The position numbers and the translations under genes were made by a program. From Noviluteimonas gilva (GTDB taxonomy: Bacteria; Pseudomonadota; Gammaproteobacteria; Xanthomonadales; Xanthomonadaceae): a stretch of DNA of 64,000 nt. The stretch is taken from the NCBI RefSeq assembly GCF_009740395.1, contig NZ_WOXT01000002.1, forward strand, positions 719,710 to 783,709. The letters are read 5' to 3'. The notes under the pieces were generated by a model. That model was not told where the DNA came from. It made no database searches and saw nothing but the letters and a program-made list of their open reading frames with translations. Positions 1 to 9,709 of this stretch are shown one piece after another; the stretch's first letter is position 1; each line of letters starts with the position of its first letter.

Positions 1-338
1 GTGGCACGCAGGGCGTGATCGCGCTACAGACCACCGCCCGCAACGGCAAGTTGGTCGGCGCCATCCAGCTCAGCGACCACCACGAGGTGCTGCTGATCTC
101 CGATGGCGGCACGCTGGTGCGCACGCGCGCGGCGGAGATCTCGCAGGTCGGTCGCAACACGCAGGGCGTCACGCTGATCCGCCTGGCCGCGGACGAGACG
201 CTGCAAGCGGTCGAACGCGTCGACGCGTCACTGGACGACGAGGCCGTGGTGTCGGAAGCTGAAGGCGCGGCAACGGACGCGGTCGATGTGACTGCCGACG
301 TGTCCGCCGGCGACGCCGAGGGCCGTATTCCGGAGTGA
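1..338 (+). CDS. gyrA: DNA gyrase subunit A, C-terminal end (partial)
   Basis: The window opens inside this gene; codons run in frame from base 3. The visible 111 or so residues are the end of the GyrA C-terminal beta-pinwheel, which wraps DNA for negative supercoiling. Blade-like repeats with 'VLLISDGGTLVRTRAAEIS' and 'GRNTQGVTLIRL' match the family. After the last blade comes an acidic, Ala/Asp/Glu-rich tail of about 40 residues, normal for GyrA. The catalytic tyrosine lies upstream of the window. A GC-rich hairpin follows the stop codon. Assignment rests on motif recognition of this fragment only. Confidence 0.9.
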   Translation, partial: GTQGVIALQTTARNGKLVGAIQLSDHHEVLLISDGGTLVRTRAAEISQVGRNTQGVTLIRLAADETLQAVERVDASLDDEAVVSEAEGAATDAVDVTADVSAGDAEGRIPE

Positions 339-361
339 TCGCGCGAGTGCGCAAACGCATT

Positions 362-391
362 CGACGACGCCGCCTCCGGGCGGCGTCGTCG
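362..391 (+). terminator. GC-rich hairpin after gyrA
   Basis: A perfect 13-bp inverted repeat (362-374 against 379-391) with a TCCG loop lies 24 bases after the gyrA stop. No U-run follows, so it is a strong hairpin but not a canonical intrinsic terminator. Confidence 0.5.
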
Positions 392-462
392 TATCCGGCG
401 CATGATTCGTGAATCGCAGGGCGACGGCCAGTCGCCGCACACACAAAACTTAGGGGTCGATC

Positions 463-3400
463 ATGCAGCGGTCTGCGCGTCCGAACGGAGTCGGGGGTGC
501 GTTTCGGAAGGCGGTCGGGTGGGCGGCGGTGGCCGCCTTGGCATTCGGTTTCGCCGCGGGCTGCAAACCGCAGCCGGGGGGTGAACTCCCGGAAGTGAGC
601 GGCGAGAAGATCGCCGCCAAGAAAGCACAGGTCGCCGGGTTCGGCCTGGTGGCCGCGTATCCCGACCAGCAAGGCGACACGCTCGCGCTGGCGCTGGAAT
701 TCAGCAAGCCGCTGGTGGGCACGCAGGACTTCGACGACCTGCTGTCGGTCACCGACAAGGTCGGCGCGCCGATCAAGGGCAGCTGGGTGCTCGACGACAA
801 GGGCGACGACGAAGGCCGCGTGCTGCGTTTCCCGCACGTGGAAGCCGACCGCGATTACATCGTGACCATCCCGGCCAAGCTCACCGCCGCCGACGGCCGC
901 ACGCTGAAGGAAGACATCCGCCGCACGGTGCACACCGGGCCGCTCGATCCGGTCGTCGGCTTCGCCTCGCAAGGCAGAGTGCTGCCGGCGCGCGAAAGCC
1001 GCGGCCTGCCGGTGGTGTCGATCAACGTACCGGAAGTCGACGTCGAATTCCTGCGCATCAAGGACAACGAACTCCCGCGCTTCTTCGCCGAGTTCCAGCG
1101 CGGCGGCCGACGCGGCACCTGGGATCTGGAACGCGATTACACCTGGGACGACGACTCGGGCGACTCGCACAGCCGCACGCCTTTGTCCAAGCTCGCCGAA
1201 CCGGTCTACGTCAATCGCTTCACGCTCGGTGGCAAGACCAACGAGCGCGTGCTGACCTACCTGCCGCTGCAGGACATCACCGAGCTGCAAAAGCCCGGCC
1301 TCTACTTCGCGGTGATGAAGCGCACCGGCCAGTTCACCGATCAGTACGACACCGCGTTCTTCACCGTCAGCGACCTCGGCCTGCACACGCGCGCCTACAA
1401 GGATCGTCTGTTCGTGCACGCCGCTTCCTTGCAAACGGGCAACGCGCAAGCCACGGTCGAACTCAAGGTGCTCGATGCGAAAGGCGAGGCCATCCTGAAG
1501 GCCAGCACCGATCGCAACGGCAACGCGCTGCTGCCGTACAAGCTCGATGCGACGCATGTCCTGGTCGCCACGCACGGCACCGATGTGTCGATGCTGCCGT
1601 TCAATCAACCGGCGCTCGACCTCTCCGAATTCGCGGTTTCGGGCCGCGAACAAGCGTGGTTCGATGTGTTCGCATGGTCGGGCCGCGACCTGTATCGCCC
1701 CGGCGAAACGGTCCGCATCTCCGCGTTGTTGCGCGATCAGGACGGCCAGCCGATCGATACGAAGGGCAAGGCGCCGCAACCGATCTTCGTGCGCTACGTG
1801 CAACCCGACGGCAAGGCGTTGCTTGAAACGCGCCTGCAACCCGACGCGCAGGGCTACGTCCGCCACGCGCAGGCGATTCCCGCCGATGCCGCCACTGGTC
1901 GCTGGCGCGTGGAATTCCGCACCGATCCTTCCAGCAAGGACGCGGTGCAGGGCATGACGCTGCGCATCGAAGAGTTCCTGCCCGAGCGCATGAAGCTCGA
2001 CCTCGACGCACCGGCGCGCCTCGCGTTCGGCCAGCCGATGCAATTGAAGGCGACCGGCGCGTATCTCTACGGCGCGCCCGCCGCCGGCAATCGCTTCACC
2101 GCGAAACTCGCCGTCGCCGTCGAACAACATCCGATCGAATCGCTGAAGGGCTGGTTCTTCGGCGACCCGACGCTCGCGCTGCCGAAGGAAGCCAAGGACA
2201 TCGTCGACACCAAGTTCGGCGAGGACGGCACGCTGGTGCAGCCCATCGAGCTGGCGAAGGAAGCCAAACCCGTCACGCCGATCGCCGCGATCGTCACCGG
2301 CAGCGTGTTCGAAACCGGCGGGCGCAGCGTCAATCGTTCGATCACGCGCGTGGTGTGGCCGGCCGAAACGCTCGTCGGCGTGCGTCCGTTGTTCGACGAC
2401 AAGGAAGGTCCGGGCTCGCAATCCAACGCCGGATTCGAACTCGCGCGTTACTCCGCCGACGGCGCGATGCGCGCCGTGCAGGGCGCGCGCGTCACGCTGA
2501 TGCGCGAGAAGCGCGACTACCACTGGGCGTGGGAAGACGACGGCGGTTGGGACTACGACTACACCAGCCGCTGGTCGGCGATCGAAACGCGCGACATCGA
2601 CCTGGGCACGAGCGCCGTGCGCATCAACTTCCCGGTGGAGTGGGGCAGCTACCGTATCGACGTCTACGATCCGACGACCAAACTCACGACGCGCTATCCC
2701 TTCACCGCCGGCTGGAGCTGGGACGACGAGAACCGCGGCCTCGACGCGCGCCCCGACAAGGTCAAGCTCGCGCTCGACAAGACGCATTACCGCGCCGGCG
2801 ACACGATGAAAGTCACCGTGACGCCCCCGCACGCAGGCGAAGGCCTGCTGATGGTCGAGAGCGACAAGATGCTCTTCGTCCAGGGCATCACGGCGAAGGC
2901 GGGCAGCACGTTCGAGATTCCGGTGACGAAGGAATTCGAGCGTCACGATGTGTACGTCACCGCGCTCGTGTTCCGCGGCGGCAGCGCGCGGAGCAAGGTC
3001 ACGCCTGCGCGCGCCGTGGGCGTGGCGCATGTCGTGATGGATCGTCGTGATCGCACGATCGCCATCGGGGTCGCCGTTCCCAAGGCGATGCGCCCCCAAC
3101 AAAAGCTGCCGGTCGTCGTCAGCGCGCCGCAACTGGCGGGGCAGGTGGCGTATGTGTCGGTGGCGGCGGTCGACGTCGGCATCCTCAACATCACGCGCTT
3201 CCCGGTGCCCAATGCGGCCGAGCATTTCTTCGCGCAACGCCGCCTGGGCGTGGATGCGTACGACTTGTACGGCCGCGTGATCGAAAGCTTCGACGGCGAC
3301 ACCGCGAAGATCCGCTTCGGCGGCGACATGGCCGCGCCGCTCGCCTTGCCGCAAGCGCGCAGGCCGACTTCGCGCGTGCAGACGGTCGATCTGTTCAGCG

Positions 3401-5451
3401 GCCCGGTGAAACTGGATGCGAAGGGCATCGCCCGCGTGAAGCTCGACGTGCCCGACTTCAACGGCACGCTGCGTGTGTCCGCGCTCGTGTGGTCCGGCGG
3501 CAAGTACGGCAGCCGTGCGAACGAAACGCTCGTGCGCGCGCCGGTGCTGGCCGAAGCGAGCATGCCGCGCGTGCTCGCACCGGGCGACAAGAGCAACGTG
3601 ACGCTCGATGTGCAGAACTTCACGGGTCAACCCGGGACGTTCAAGGTGCAGGTCGATGGCATCGGTCCGTTGTCGATCGGCAACGGCAGCCGCACGGTGA
3701 AGCTCGCGAAGGACGAGCGCGTGACGCTGACCTTCCCCTTGCAGGCGAAGGAAGGCTTCTCGACCGCGCAGGTGCGCGTGCGCGTCGATGGCAACGGCCA
3801 TCCGGTCGATCGCAAATACGATCTGCCCGTGCGTGCCGCGTGGCCGCAGGTGATGCGCACGCGCAGCGTCACGCTGCAAGCGAATGGCCCGATCGCATTG
3901 GACAAGGAACTCGCCGCGGGCCTGATGCCGGACTCGGTGCGTGGACGCCTGGTGGTCAGCGCGTTCCCGCCGATTCCCTTCGCCGCCGCGCTCGTGGACG
4001 TCCTGCAGTATCCCTACGGCTGCGCCGAGCAAACGACGAGCAAGGGCTTCGCCACGCTCGTGCTCGACGATGCGACCGCGAAACTGCTCGGCGTGCCGCC
4101 GCTCGGCGACAAGGTGCGTCGCGATCGCATCGCGGGGGCGCTCGCGCGTCTTTCGGGCATGCAGGTCGCGTCCGGGCACTTCTCGTTGTGGGGTGGCGAG
4201 GACATGGTCGATCCCTCGCTGACGCCCTACATCGCCGAGTTCCTGCTCGACGCGCGCGAAGCCGGCTTCGCCGTGCCCGAAGCGATGTTGCAGAAGACGC
4301 TGAAGGCGCTCAACGAAGACCTGCTCTCCGGTGGCCCGCAGTTCTACAACTACGACCATCGCGCGCACCTGATGTTCGCGTATCGCGCGCACGCCGGTTA
4401 TGCGCTGGCCCGCGTCAACCGCGCGCCGCTCGGCACGCTGCGCGCGCTGTACGACGACGAACGCAGCAAGGCCGAAACCGGCTTGCCGCTCGTGCGCCTG
4501 GGCATCGCGTTGTCGTTGCAGGGCGACCGACGCCGTGGCGCGAAGGCGATCGCCGAAGGCTTCGCGTTCGATGATTCCAAGCGCCCCGATTACCTCGGCG
4601 ACTACGGCACGCGCCTGCGCGACGACGCGATGATGATCGCGCTGGTGCACGAGCGCGGGCTTGCGAAACCGGAGTACGACGCGCGCACCATCAAGCTCGG
4701 TCGCGAGCTCGACGTACGCCGCAAGGAACGTTGGTTCTGGCTCAGCACGCAGGAACAGGTATCGATCGCCCGCATGGGCAAGGCGTTGATGCGCGGCAAG
4801 GGCAAGGTGGTCGCGGGCCAGTGGATCGGCGCGAACGAACGCAGCGACGTCGCGAACGTGCCGATGACCGGCCGTGTCGTCGATGGCGGCGCGCTCGACC
4901 TGCGCTTCGTCCCGAGCACGCCGCCGCCGTACTACGTGAGCATGGAAGTCGCCGGCATCCCGCGTGAAGCGCCGCCGGTCGACAAGTCCGTGCTCGACAT
5001 CAAGCGCGAGTACTACACCACCGATGGCAAGCGCTGGGAGGGCAACTCGCTCGCCGAAGGCGACAGCCTGATCGTGCTGCTCACGGTGAAGACCTCGGAG
5101 AAGATGCCGGACGCGCTGGTGACCGACCTGTTGCCCGCGGGCCTGGAGATCGAGAACTTCAACCTGGGCGATGCGAAGCAGTGGGCGGGCGTGGTGATCG
5201 ACGGCATCGAGATCGCCAACCGCGACCGCGCGAGCGAGATCATCCACGAAGAGTTCCGCGACGACCGTTACGCCGCCGCGCTCAAGCTCGATCGCTACGA
5301 CACCGCGCGCCTGTTCTACCTCGTGCGCGCGGTGACGCCGGGCACGTACGCGGTGCCGCCGCCGCAGGCGGAAGACATGTATCGGCCGGAGATTCGCGGC
5401 ACGGGCGCGCGCACGCCCGCGACGATCACGGTGACGCAACCGGGGCAATGA
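463..5451 (+). CDS. Bacterial alpha-2-macroglobulin lipoprotein with thioester motif
   Basis: This is a 1662-residue protein of the large bacterial alpha-2-macroglobulin (YfhM-like) family, thought to trap proteases that breach the outer membrane. The N-terminus has a hydrophobic signal ending in a lipobox (GFAAGC), so it is probably a lipoprotein. MG-type domains fill the first two thirds. The reactive thioester motif CAEQ, in 'YPYGCAEQTTSKGF', lies at about residue 1187, followed by the alpha-helical thioester domain and a receptor-binding-like C-terminus. The start ATG has an upstream AGGGG. The stop overlaps the start of the PBP1C gene (ATGA), the classic A2M-PBP1C pairing, suggesting a joint role in cell-wall repair and defence. 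Length and motifs are typical. Confidence 0.93.
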   Translation: MQRSARPNGVGGAFRKAVGWAAVAALAFGFAAGCKPQPGGELPEVSGEKIAAKKAQVAGFGLVAAYPDQQGDTLALALEFSKPLVGTQDFDDLLSVTDKVGAPIKGSWVLDDKGDDEGRVLRFPHVEADRDYIVTIPAKLTAADGRTLKEDIRRTVHTGPLDPVVGFASQGRVLPARESRGLPVVSINVPEVDVEFLRIKDNELPRFFAEFQRGGRRGTWDLERDYTWDDDSGDSHSRTPLSKLAEPVYVNRFTLGGKTNERVLTYLPLQDITELQKPGLYFAVMKRTGQFTDQYDTAFFTVSDLGLHTRAYKDRLFVHAASLQTGNAQATVELKVLDAKGEAILKASTDRNGNALLPYKLDATHVLVATHGTDVSMLPFNQPALDLSEFAVSGREQAWFDVFAWSGRDLYRPGETVRISALLRDQDGQPIDTKGKAPQPIFVRYVQPDGKALLETRLQPDAQGYVRHAQAIPADAATGRWRVEFRTDPSSKDAVQGMTLRIEEFLPERMKLDLDAPARLAFGQPMQLKATGAYLYGAPAAGNRFTAKLAVAVEQHPIESLKGWFFGDPTLALPKEAKDIVDTKFGEDGTLVQPIELAKEAKPVTPIAAIVTGSVFETGGRSVNRSITRVVWPAETLVGVRPLFDDKEGPGSQSNAGFELARYSADGAMRAVQGARVTLMREKRDYHWAWEDDGGWDYDYTSRWSAIETRDIDLGTSAVRINFPVEWGSYRIDVYDPTTKLTTRYPFTAGWSWDDENRGLDARPDKVKLALDKTHYRAGDTMKVTVTPPHAGEGLLMVESDKMLFVQGITAKAGSTFEIPVTKEFERHDVYVTALVFRGGSARSKVTPARAVGVAHVVMDRRDRTIAIGVAVPKAMRPQQKLPVVVSAPQLAGQVAYVSVAAVDVGILNITRFPVPNAAEHFFAQRRLGVDAYDLYGRVIESFDGDTAKIRFGGDMAAPLALPQARRPTSRVQTVDLFSGPVKLDAKGIARVKLDVPDFNGTLRVSALVWSGGKYGSRANETLVRAPVLAEASMPRVLAPGDKSNVTLDVQNFTGQPGTFKVQVDGIGPLSIGNGSRTVKLAKDERVTLTFPLQAKEGFSTAQVRVRVDGNGHPVDRKYDLPVRAAWPQVMRTRSVTLQANGPIALDKELAAGLMPDSVRGRLVVSAFPPIPFAAALVDVLQYPYGCAEQTTSKGFATLVLDDATAKLLGVPPLGDKVRRDRIAGALARLSGMQVASGHFSLWGGEDMVDPSLTPYIAEFLLDAREAGFAVPEAMLQKTLKALNEDLLSGGPQFYNYDHRAHLMFAYRAHAGYALARVNRAPLGTLRALYDDERSKAETGLPLVRLGIALSLQGDRRRGAKAIAEGFAFDDSKRPDYLGDYGTRLRDDAMMIALVHERGLAKPEYDARTIKLGRELDVRRKERWFWLSTQEQVSIARMGKALMRGKGKVVAGQWIGANERSDVANVPMTGRVVDGGALDLRFVPSTPPPYYVSMEVAGIPREAPPVDKSVLDIKREYYTTDGKRWEGNSLAEGDSLIVLLTVKTSEKMPDALVTDLLPAGLEIENFNLGDAKQWAGVVIDGIEIANRDRASEIIHEEFRDDRYAAALKLDRYDTARLFYLVRAVTPGTYAVPPPQAEDMYRPEIRGTGARTPATITVTQPGQ

Positions 5452-7808
5452 CCGTGCGCAGTCGAAGTCGGTGGTGGTGGCGGGGTTTGCTGGCAGTCGA
5501 GGTGCTGTTCGTCCTCGCGCTGTTGGCGGACCTCGCGTTCCCCGTGCCGTTGCCCGATGGGCGCGGCGCGGGGGCGATCGTCCTGGCACGCGACGGCACA
5601 CCGTTGCGCGCCTTCGCCGATCGCGACGGTGTGTGGCGTTACCCCGCGTCGCTCGACCGCGTTTCGCCCTTGTACGTGCAAGCGTTGATCGGCTACGAGG
5701 ATCGGTGGTTCTACAAACATCCCGGCATCAATCCGATCGCGCTCGCGCGCGCGGCGGGGCAGTGGGTGCGGCACGGCCGTGTCGTGTCGGGTGGTTCGAC
5801 GTTGACGATGCAGGTCGCGCGCATCCTCGATCCGCCGCGGCCGGGGCGTCGCAGCGTGTTCGACAAGACGCGGCAGATGGCGCGCGCGCTGCAACTGGAA
5901 GTGCATCTGTCCAAGCGCGAGATCCTCGCGCTGTACCTGGATCGCGCGCCGTTCGGCGGCACGATCGAAGGTGTCGAAGCCGCCAGCTGGGCGTATCTCG
6001 GCAAGCCGGCGTCACGCTTGTCGCATGCGGAAGCGGCGTTGCTCGTCGTCTTGCCGCAATCGCCGAGCCGCCTGCGGCCGGATCGCGAGCCCGAGCGCGC
6101 ACGCGTCGCACGCGACAAGGTGCTCGCGCGGATGGCGACGCAGGGGCTGTGGTCGGCCGATGACGTGCGCGAGGCGCGTGTCGAGCCCGTCGTTGCGCGT
6201 GCGCTCGAGCCGCCGCGTCATGCGCAGTTGCTCGCGCAACGCCTGCGCGATGCGTCGCCGGGCGTCGCGCGCATTCGCTCGACGATCGACAATGATCTGC
6301 AACGGATGCTGGAAGAGCGCGTTTCCGCGTACTTCTCCGACTTACCGCCGCGCACGTCCGCCGCGCTGCTGGTCGTCGACAACGCGACGCTGGAAGCGCG
6401 GGCTTACGTCGGTTCCGTCGAATTCGGCGATCCGCAGCGCCTGGGCCACGTCGACATGGTGAAGGCCTGGCGTTCGCCGGGTTCGACACTCAAGCCTTTC
6501 CTCTATGGCCTCGCGCTCGACGATGGTTTGATCCATTCGGAAAGTCTGCTCGTGGATGCGCCGCAATCCTTCGGCGATTACCGGCCCGGCAACTTCGACA
6601 TGGCGTTCAACGGGCCCGTGGCCGCATCGGAAGCCTTGCGTCTGTCCTTGAACGTGCCCGCGGTCGATCTGCTCGATCGCGTCGGCCCCGCACGTTTCGC
6701 CGCACGGCTGGAGAATGCGGGCATCGCGTTGAAGTGGCCGCAGGGTGGAGCGCCCAATCTCGCGATGATCCTCGGTGGCACGGGTGCGCGCCTGGAGGAT
6801 CTCGTCGGTGCGTATGCGGCGCTCAATCGCGATGGTATCGCCGGTCGCGTACGTTATCGGGCGGATGCACCGCGCGTCGATCGACGACTGCTGTCGCCCG
6901 GTGCGGCATGGATCGTGCGCGAGATCCTCGAAGCGCATGCGCGCCCCGGCAGCGTGGCCGACACCTTCGACCCGCGTTCGCGCATGCGCGTGGCATGGAA
7001 GACGGGCACGAGTTACGGCTATCGCGATGCGTGGGCGCTCGGCAGCACGCGGCGTTATACCGTCGGCGTGTGGGTCGGTCGTCCTGATGGCACGCCGTTG
7101 CCTGGACAGTACGGCGCGATGACAGCGTTGCCCCTGTTGTTCGAAACCATCGACAGCCTGCCGACGGCTGCGGTCGACAGTGCGCCGCGTCCGCCACCGA
7201 CTGGCGTGGAAGAAATCGAAGTGTGCTGGCCGCTCGGTTTGCCGCCCGATCCCGCGACCCCGGAACTGTGCCGCAAGAAACGCGAAGCGTGGACGCTCGA
7301 TGGCAACGTGCCGCCGACCTTCGCCGAACGCGATGCGCGCCTGTGGAACGCGGGCGTCGAGCGCTTCGATGTCGACGCACGCACCGGCCAACGCCTCACC
7401 GCCGAGTGCAGTGCGCAACACCCACGCAAACCCGCGGAACTCGCCCGCTGGCCCGCGCTCGCATCGCCCTGGCTCTCCGACGAAACGCGCGCGGCCGCGA
7501 CCTTGCCCGCGCGCGCATCCGATTGCGAACCCGACAGCCGCGATGCCACGCAGTCGCTGCGCATCGATGGCCTCGTCGACCGCGCGACGCTCGCGCGTCC
7601 GTCGAACAGTTCGGCACCGCTGCGGCTTTCCGTGCGCGCGCTCGGGAGCGAAGCGCGCATTCGTTGGCTCATCGACGGCCGCATGGTCGGCGAAACGCGC
7701 GGCGCGGCGCCGTTCGATTTCGACTTCGCCGAACACGGCGCGCACACGCTGACCGCGTTGGCGGAAACCGGTGCGTGGTCGGCGATCGGTTTCCGGGTGA
7801 TGGAATAG
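5448..7808 (+). CDS. pbpC: Penicillin-binding protein 1C
   Basis: A bifunctional class A PBP of 786 residues. The start was set at the ATG overlapping the upstream stop, which gives a short cytoplasmic tail, one membrane anchor (residues about 11-32) and a normal family length. The GT51 glycosyltransferase domain follows, with catalytic glutamate 84 in 'YEDRWFYKHPG'. The transpeptidase domain has the SxxK nucleophile at S346 ('SPGSTLKPF') and a KTGTS box later. The last 100 or so residues form the PBP1C C-terminal domain. Co-occurrence with the overlapping A2M gene is the conserved arrangement. Acts in the periplasm on lipid II and glycan strands. Confidence 0.94.
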   Translation: MTVRSRSRWWWRGLLAVEVLFVLALLADLAFPVPLPDGRGAGAIVLARDGTPLRAFADRDGVWRYPASLDRVSPLYVQALIGYEDRWFYKHPGINPIALARAAGQWVRHGRVVSGGSTLTMQVARILDPPRPGRRSVFDKTRQMARALQLEVHLSKREILALYLDRAPFGGTIEGVEAASWAYLGKPASRLSHAEAALLVVLPQSPSRLRPDREPERARVARDKVLARMATQGLWSADDVREARVEPVVARALEPPRHAQLLAQRLRDASPGVARIRSTIDNDLQRMLEERVSAYFSDLPPRTSAALLVVDNATLEARAYVGSVEFGDPQRLGHVDMVKAWRSPGSTLKPFLYGLALDDGLIHSESLLVDAPQSFGDYRPGNFDMAFNGPVAASEALRLSLNVPAVDLLDRVGPARFAARLENAGIALKWPQGGAPNLAMILGGTGARLEDLVGAYAALNRDGIAGRVRYRADAPRVDRRLLSPGAAWIVREILEAHARPGSVADTFDPRSRMRVAWKTGTSYGYRDAWALGSTRRYTVGVWVGRPDGTPLPGQYGAMTALPLLFETIDSLPTAAVDSAPRPPPTGVEEIEVCWPLGLPPDPATPELCRKKREAWTLDGNVPPTFAERDARLWNAGVERFDVDARTGQRLTAECSAQHPRKPAELARWPALASPWLSDETRAAATLPARASDCEPDSRDATQSLRIDGLVDRATLARPSNSSAPLRLSVRALGSEARIRWLIDGRMVGETRGAAPFDFDFAEHGAHTLTALAETGAWSAIGFRVME

Positions 7809-8288
7809 TTAGCCCAGTTGCTCGAGCACGTACTCGGCCGACGACACGCGGAACTCGCCCGGCGCTTCGACATGCAGCTGCTTCACCACGCCGTCTTCGG
7901 CGTACAGGGCGAAGCGCTTGGAGCGCGTGCCCATGCCGTAACCGCTCGCGTCCATTTCAAGGCCGAGTGCGCGCGAGAAATCGCCATTGCCGTCGGCCAG
8001 CATTTCCAGGCCCTGCGGCACGTGCTGCGATTCGCCCCAGGCCTTCATCACGAACGGATCGTTGACGGACATGCAGAGCACTTCGATGCCGCGCGCCTTG
8101 AAGTCTTCGTAATGCTGCACGAAGCCGGGCAGGTGGCGTTCCGAACACGTCGGCGTGAACGCGCCGGGCACCGCGAACAGCAGCACCTTCTTGTCGTCGA
8201 ACAGCGCGTGCGTATCCACCGTCTCCACGCCTTCGCGGATGCGCTTGAGGGTGACTTCGGGGATGCGATCGCCGATCTGGATGGACAT
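7809..8288 (-). CDS. Peroxiredoxin (Prx5/redoxin type)
   Basis: A 159-residue thiol peroxidase of the Prx5 class, reducing peroxides with electrons from glutathione or thioredoxin. The peroxidatic cysteine is C48 in 'PGAFTPTCSE'. A second cysteine (C72, 'EVLCMSVND') is not in the usual C-terminal resolving position, so a 1-Cys or atypical mechanism is likely. The gene is convergent with pbpC, with no gap between the two stop codons, and lies alone on its strand. Length matches the family. Confidence 0.92.
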   Translation of the reverse strand: MSIQIGDRIPEVTLKRIREGVETVDTHALFDDKKVLLFAVPGAFTPTCSERHLPGFVQHYEDFKARGIEVLCMSVNDPFVMKAWGESQHVPQGLEMLADGNGDFSRALGLEMDASGYGMGTRSKRFALYAEDGVVKQLHVEAPGEFRVSSAEYVLEQLG

Positions 8289-8367
8289 GGGGGAATCCTC
8301 GATGGGGGCAGACCACCGAGTTTAGGCGATGATCCCGCCTCGACGGCGTTGCGGTAGGCTTTCGCGC

Positions 8368-9261
8368 ATGGAATTCAAGGACTACTACCAGATCCTCGGC
8401 GTGGAGCCCGGCGCGGGCGACTCGGAGATCAAGACCGCGTACCGGCGCCTCGCGCGCAAGTACCACCCCGATGTGAGCAAGGAAGCGGGCGCCGAAGACA
8501 AGTTCAAGGCCGTCAACGAGGCCTATGAAGCCTTGCGCGATCCGCAGAAGCGCGCCGCCTACGATCAGTTGCGCGCACGCGGCTATCGCCCGGGCGACGA
8601 CGTGCAGCCGCCGCCCGGCGGTTTCCACGGCGGCCAGGGCGATTTCGATTTCGACGAAATCTTCGCCGGCGGTGGCGCGGGCGGTGGCTTCTCCGATTTC
8701 TTCGAATCGTTGTTCGGCCGCCAGCGCGGCGGACCCGGCGGTGGTCCGGGTCCACGTCCACAAGCGCGGGGTGATACGCGCGCGAAGCTCGCGGTGCCGT
8801 TGGAGTCGGTGTACAGCGGCGGCAACGTGCGCATCGGCGTCAACGGCCGCACGCTCGACATCAAGGTGCCCAAGGGCATCAAGCCGGGGCAATCGATCCG
8901 CCTCGGGAAGCAGGGCAACAACGGCGGCGATCTGTATCTGGAGATCGAGTACGCCGCGCATCCGCAATTCGAAGTGGACGGGCGCAACATCCTGCATGTG
9001 TTGCCGCTCGCGCCGTGGGAAGCCGCATTGGGTGCGACGGTGAGCGTGCCGACGTTGGGTGGTCCGGTGGAACTCAAGATTCCCGCGGATTCGGAGTCGG
9101 GCCGCAAGTTGCGTTTGCGTGGGCGCGGTTTGCCGGGACAACCGCCCGGCGATGAGATCGTCGAACTGGAGATCCTCGCGCCGCGCGCGCATTCGAACGA
9201 ACAGCGCGAAGCGTATGAACGCATGCGTGATGCGTTCGGTGATGATTGGCGGCGGGAATGA
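8368..9261 (+). CDS. cbpA: DnaJ-type co-chaperone CbpA
   Basis: A 297-residue Hsp40 protein that stimulates DnaK and, in the CbpA subclass, also binds DNA. The J domain occupies residues 1-68 with HPD at 33-35. A Gly/Phe-rich linker (about 85-130) follows, then two beta-rich client-binding domains ('VPKGIKPGQSIRLGKQG', 'ILHVLPLAPWEAALGA'). The cysteine-rich zinc domain of DnaJ is absent, as in CbpA. The start was placed at ATG 8368, where the J domain begins; upstream codons look random. It overlaps the next small membrane-protein gene by four bases. No CbpM modulator gene is adjacent. Confidence 0.92.
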   Translation: MEFKDYYQILGVEPGAGDSEIKTAYRRLARKYHPDVSKEAGAEDKFKAVNEAYEALRDPQKRAAYDQLRARGYRPGDDVQPPPGGFHGGQGDFDFDEIFAGGGAGGGFSDFFESLFGRQRGGPGGGPGPRPQARGDTRAKLAVPLESVYSGGNVRIGVNGRTLDIKVPKGIKPGQSIRLGKQGNNGGDLYLEIEYAAHPQFEVDGRNILHVLPLAPWEAALGATVSVPTLGGPVELKIPADSESGRKLRLRGRGLPGQPPGDEIVELEILAPRAHSNEQREAYERMRDAFGDDWRRE

Positions 9262-9653
9262 CGAATCCGTACGAGGCACCCGGGACGCTCATTGCGGAAA
9301 CGCGGACGCCTCCCGAAACCACCTGGCGATGGCTCGCATGGAGCGCATCGGCGCTGAGCCTGGTGCCGGTCGGGTTGCTCCTCAGCATCCTGTTCGACGA
9401 TTGGCGCCAGGTTTCCGCTGACGCGCTCATCCTGTTCCTGTTTGTTCTGTTCGGGCTGCCTTGGCTGATCACGGGCGCTTGTCTGGCGATGTTGCGGAAG
9501 ATGGCGCTCTGGCCGCTGTTGCTCCTCACCTTGATGACGGGGTGGGTTTGGGGCTTCAACATGCACCTACGCGATCCGTCGGTCGCACTGGGTTACACAC
9601 TGGCGATGCTGGCCATCGTGCTTTGGCTGCGGAAGCGCCGCGCCCTCGTCTGA
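9258..9653 (+). CDS. Hypothetical membrane protein, about four TM segments
   Basis: A 131-residue hydrophobic protein whose ATG overlaps the cbpA stop (ATGA), so it is probably translated with cbpA. After a short polar N-terminus ('MTNPYEAPGT', a start seen in many small membrane proteins) there are about four membrane segments, near residues 27-47, 55-75, 80-100 and 108-124, and a basic C-terminus. No catalytic or binding motif is visible. Function unknown. Confidence 0.7.
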   Translation: MTNPYEAPGTLIAETRTPPETTWRWLAWSASALSLVPVGLLLSILFDDWRQVSADALILFLFVLFGLPWLITGACLAMLRKMALWPLLLLTLMTGWVWGFNMHLRDPSVALGYTLAMLAIVLWLRKRRALV

Positions 9654-9709
9654 GGTTGCGACGTTCACACCCCCTTTGGCACCCTGCGTCTTCGTAAAGG
9701 AGTCCAACG

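Noticed and set aside
169..5601. An 1810-codon open frame on the minus strand opposite the alpha-2-macroglobulin gene
   Set aside because: Its translation is Arg/Ala/His-rich without domains, a typical antisense shadow of a GC-rich gene.
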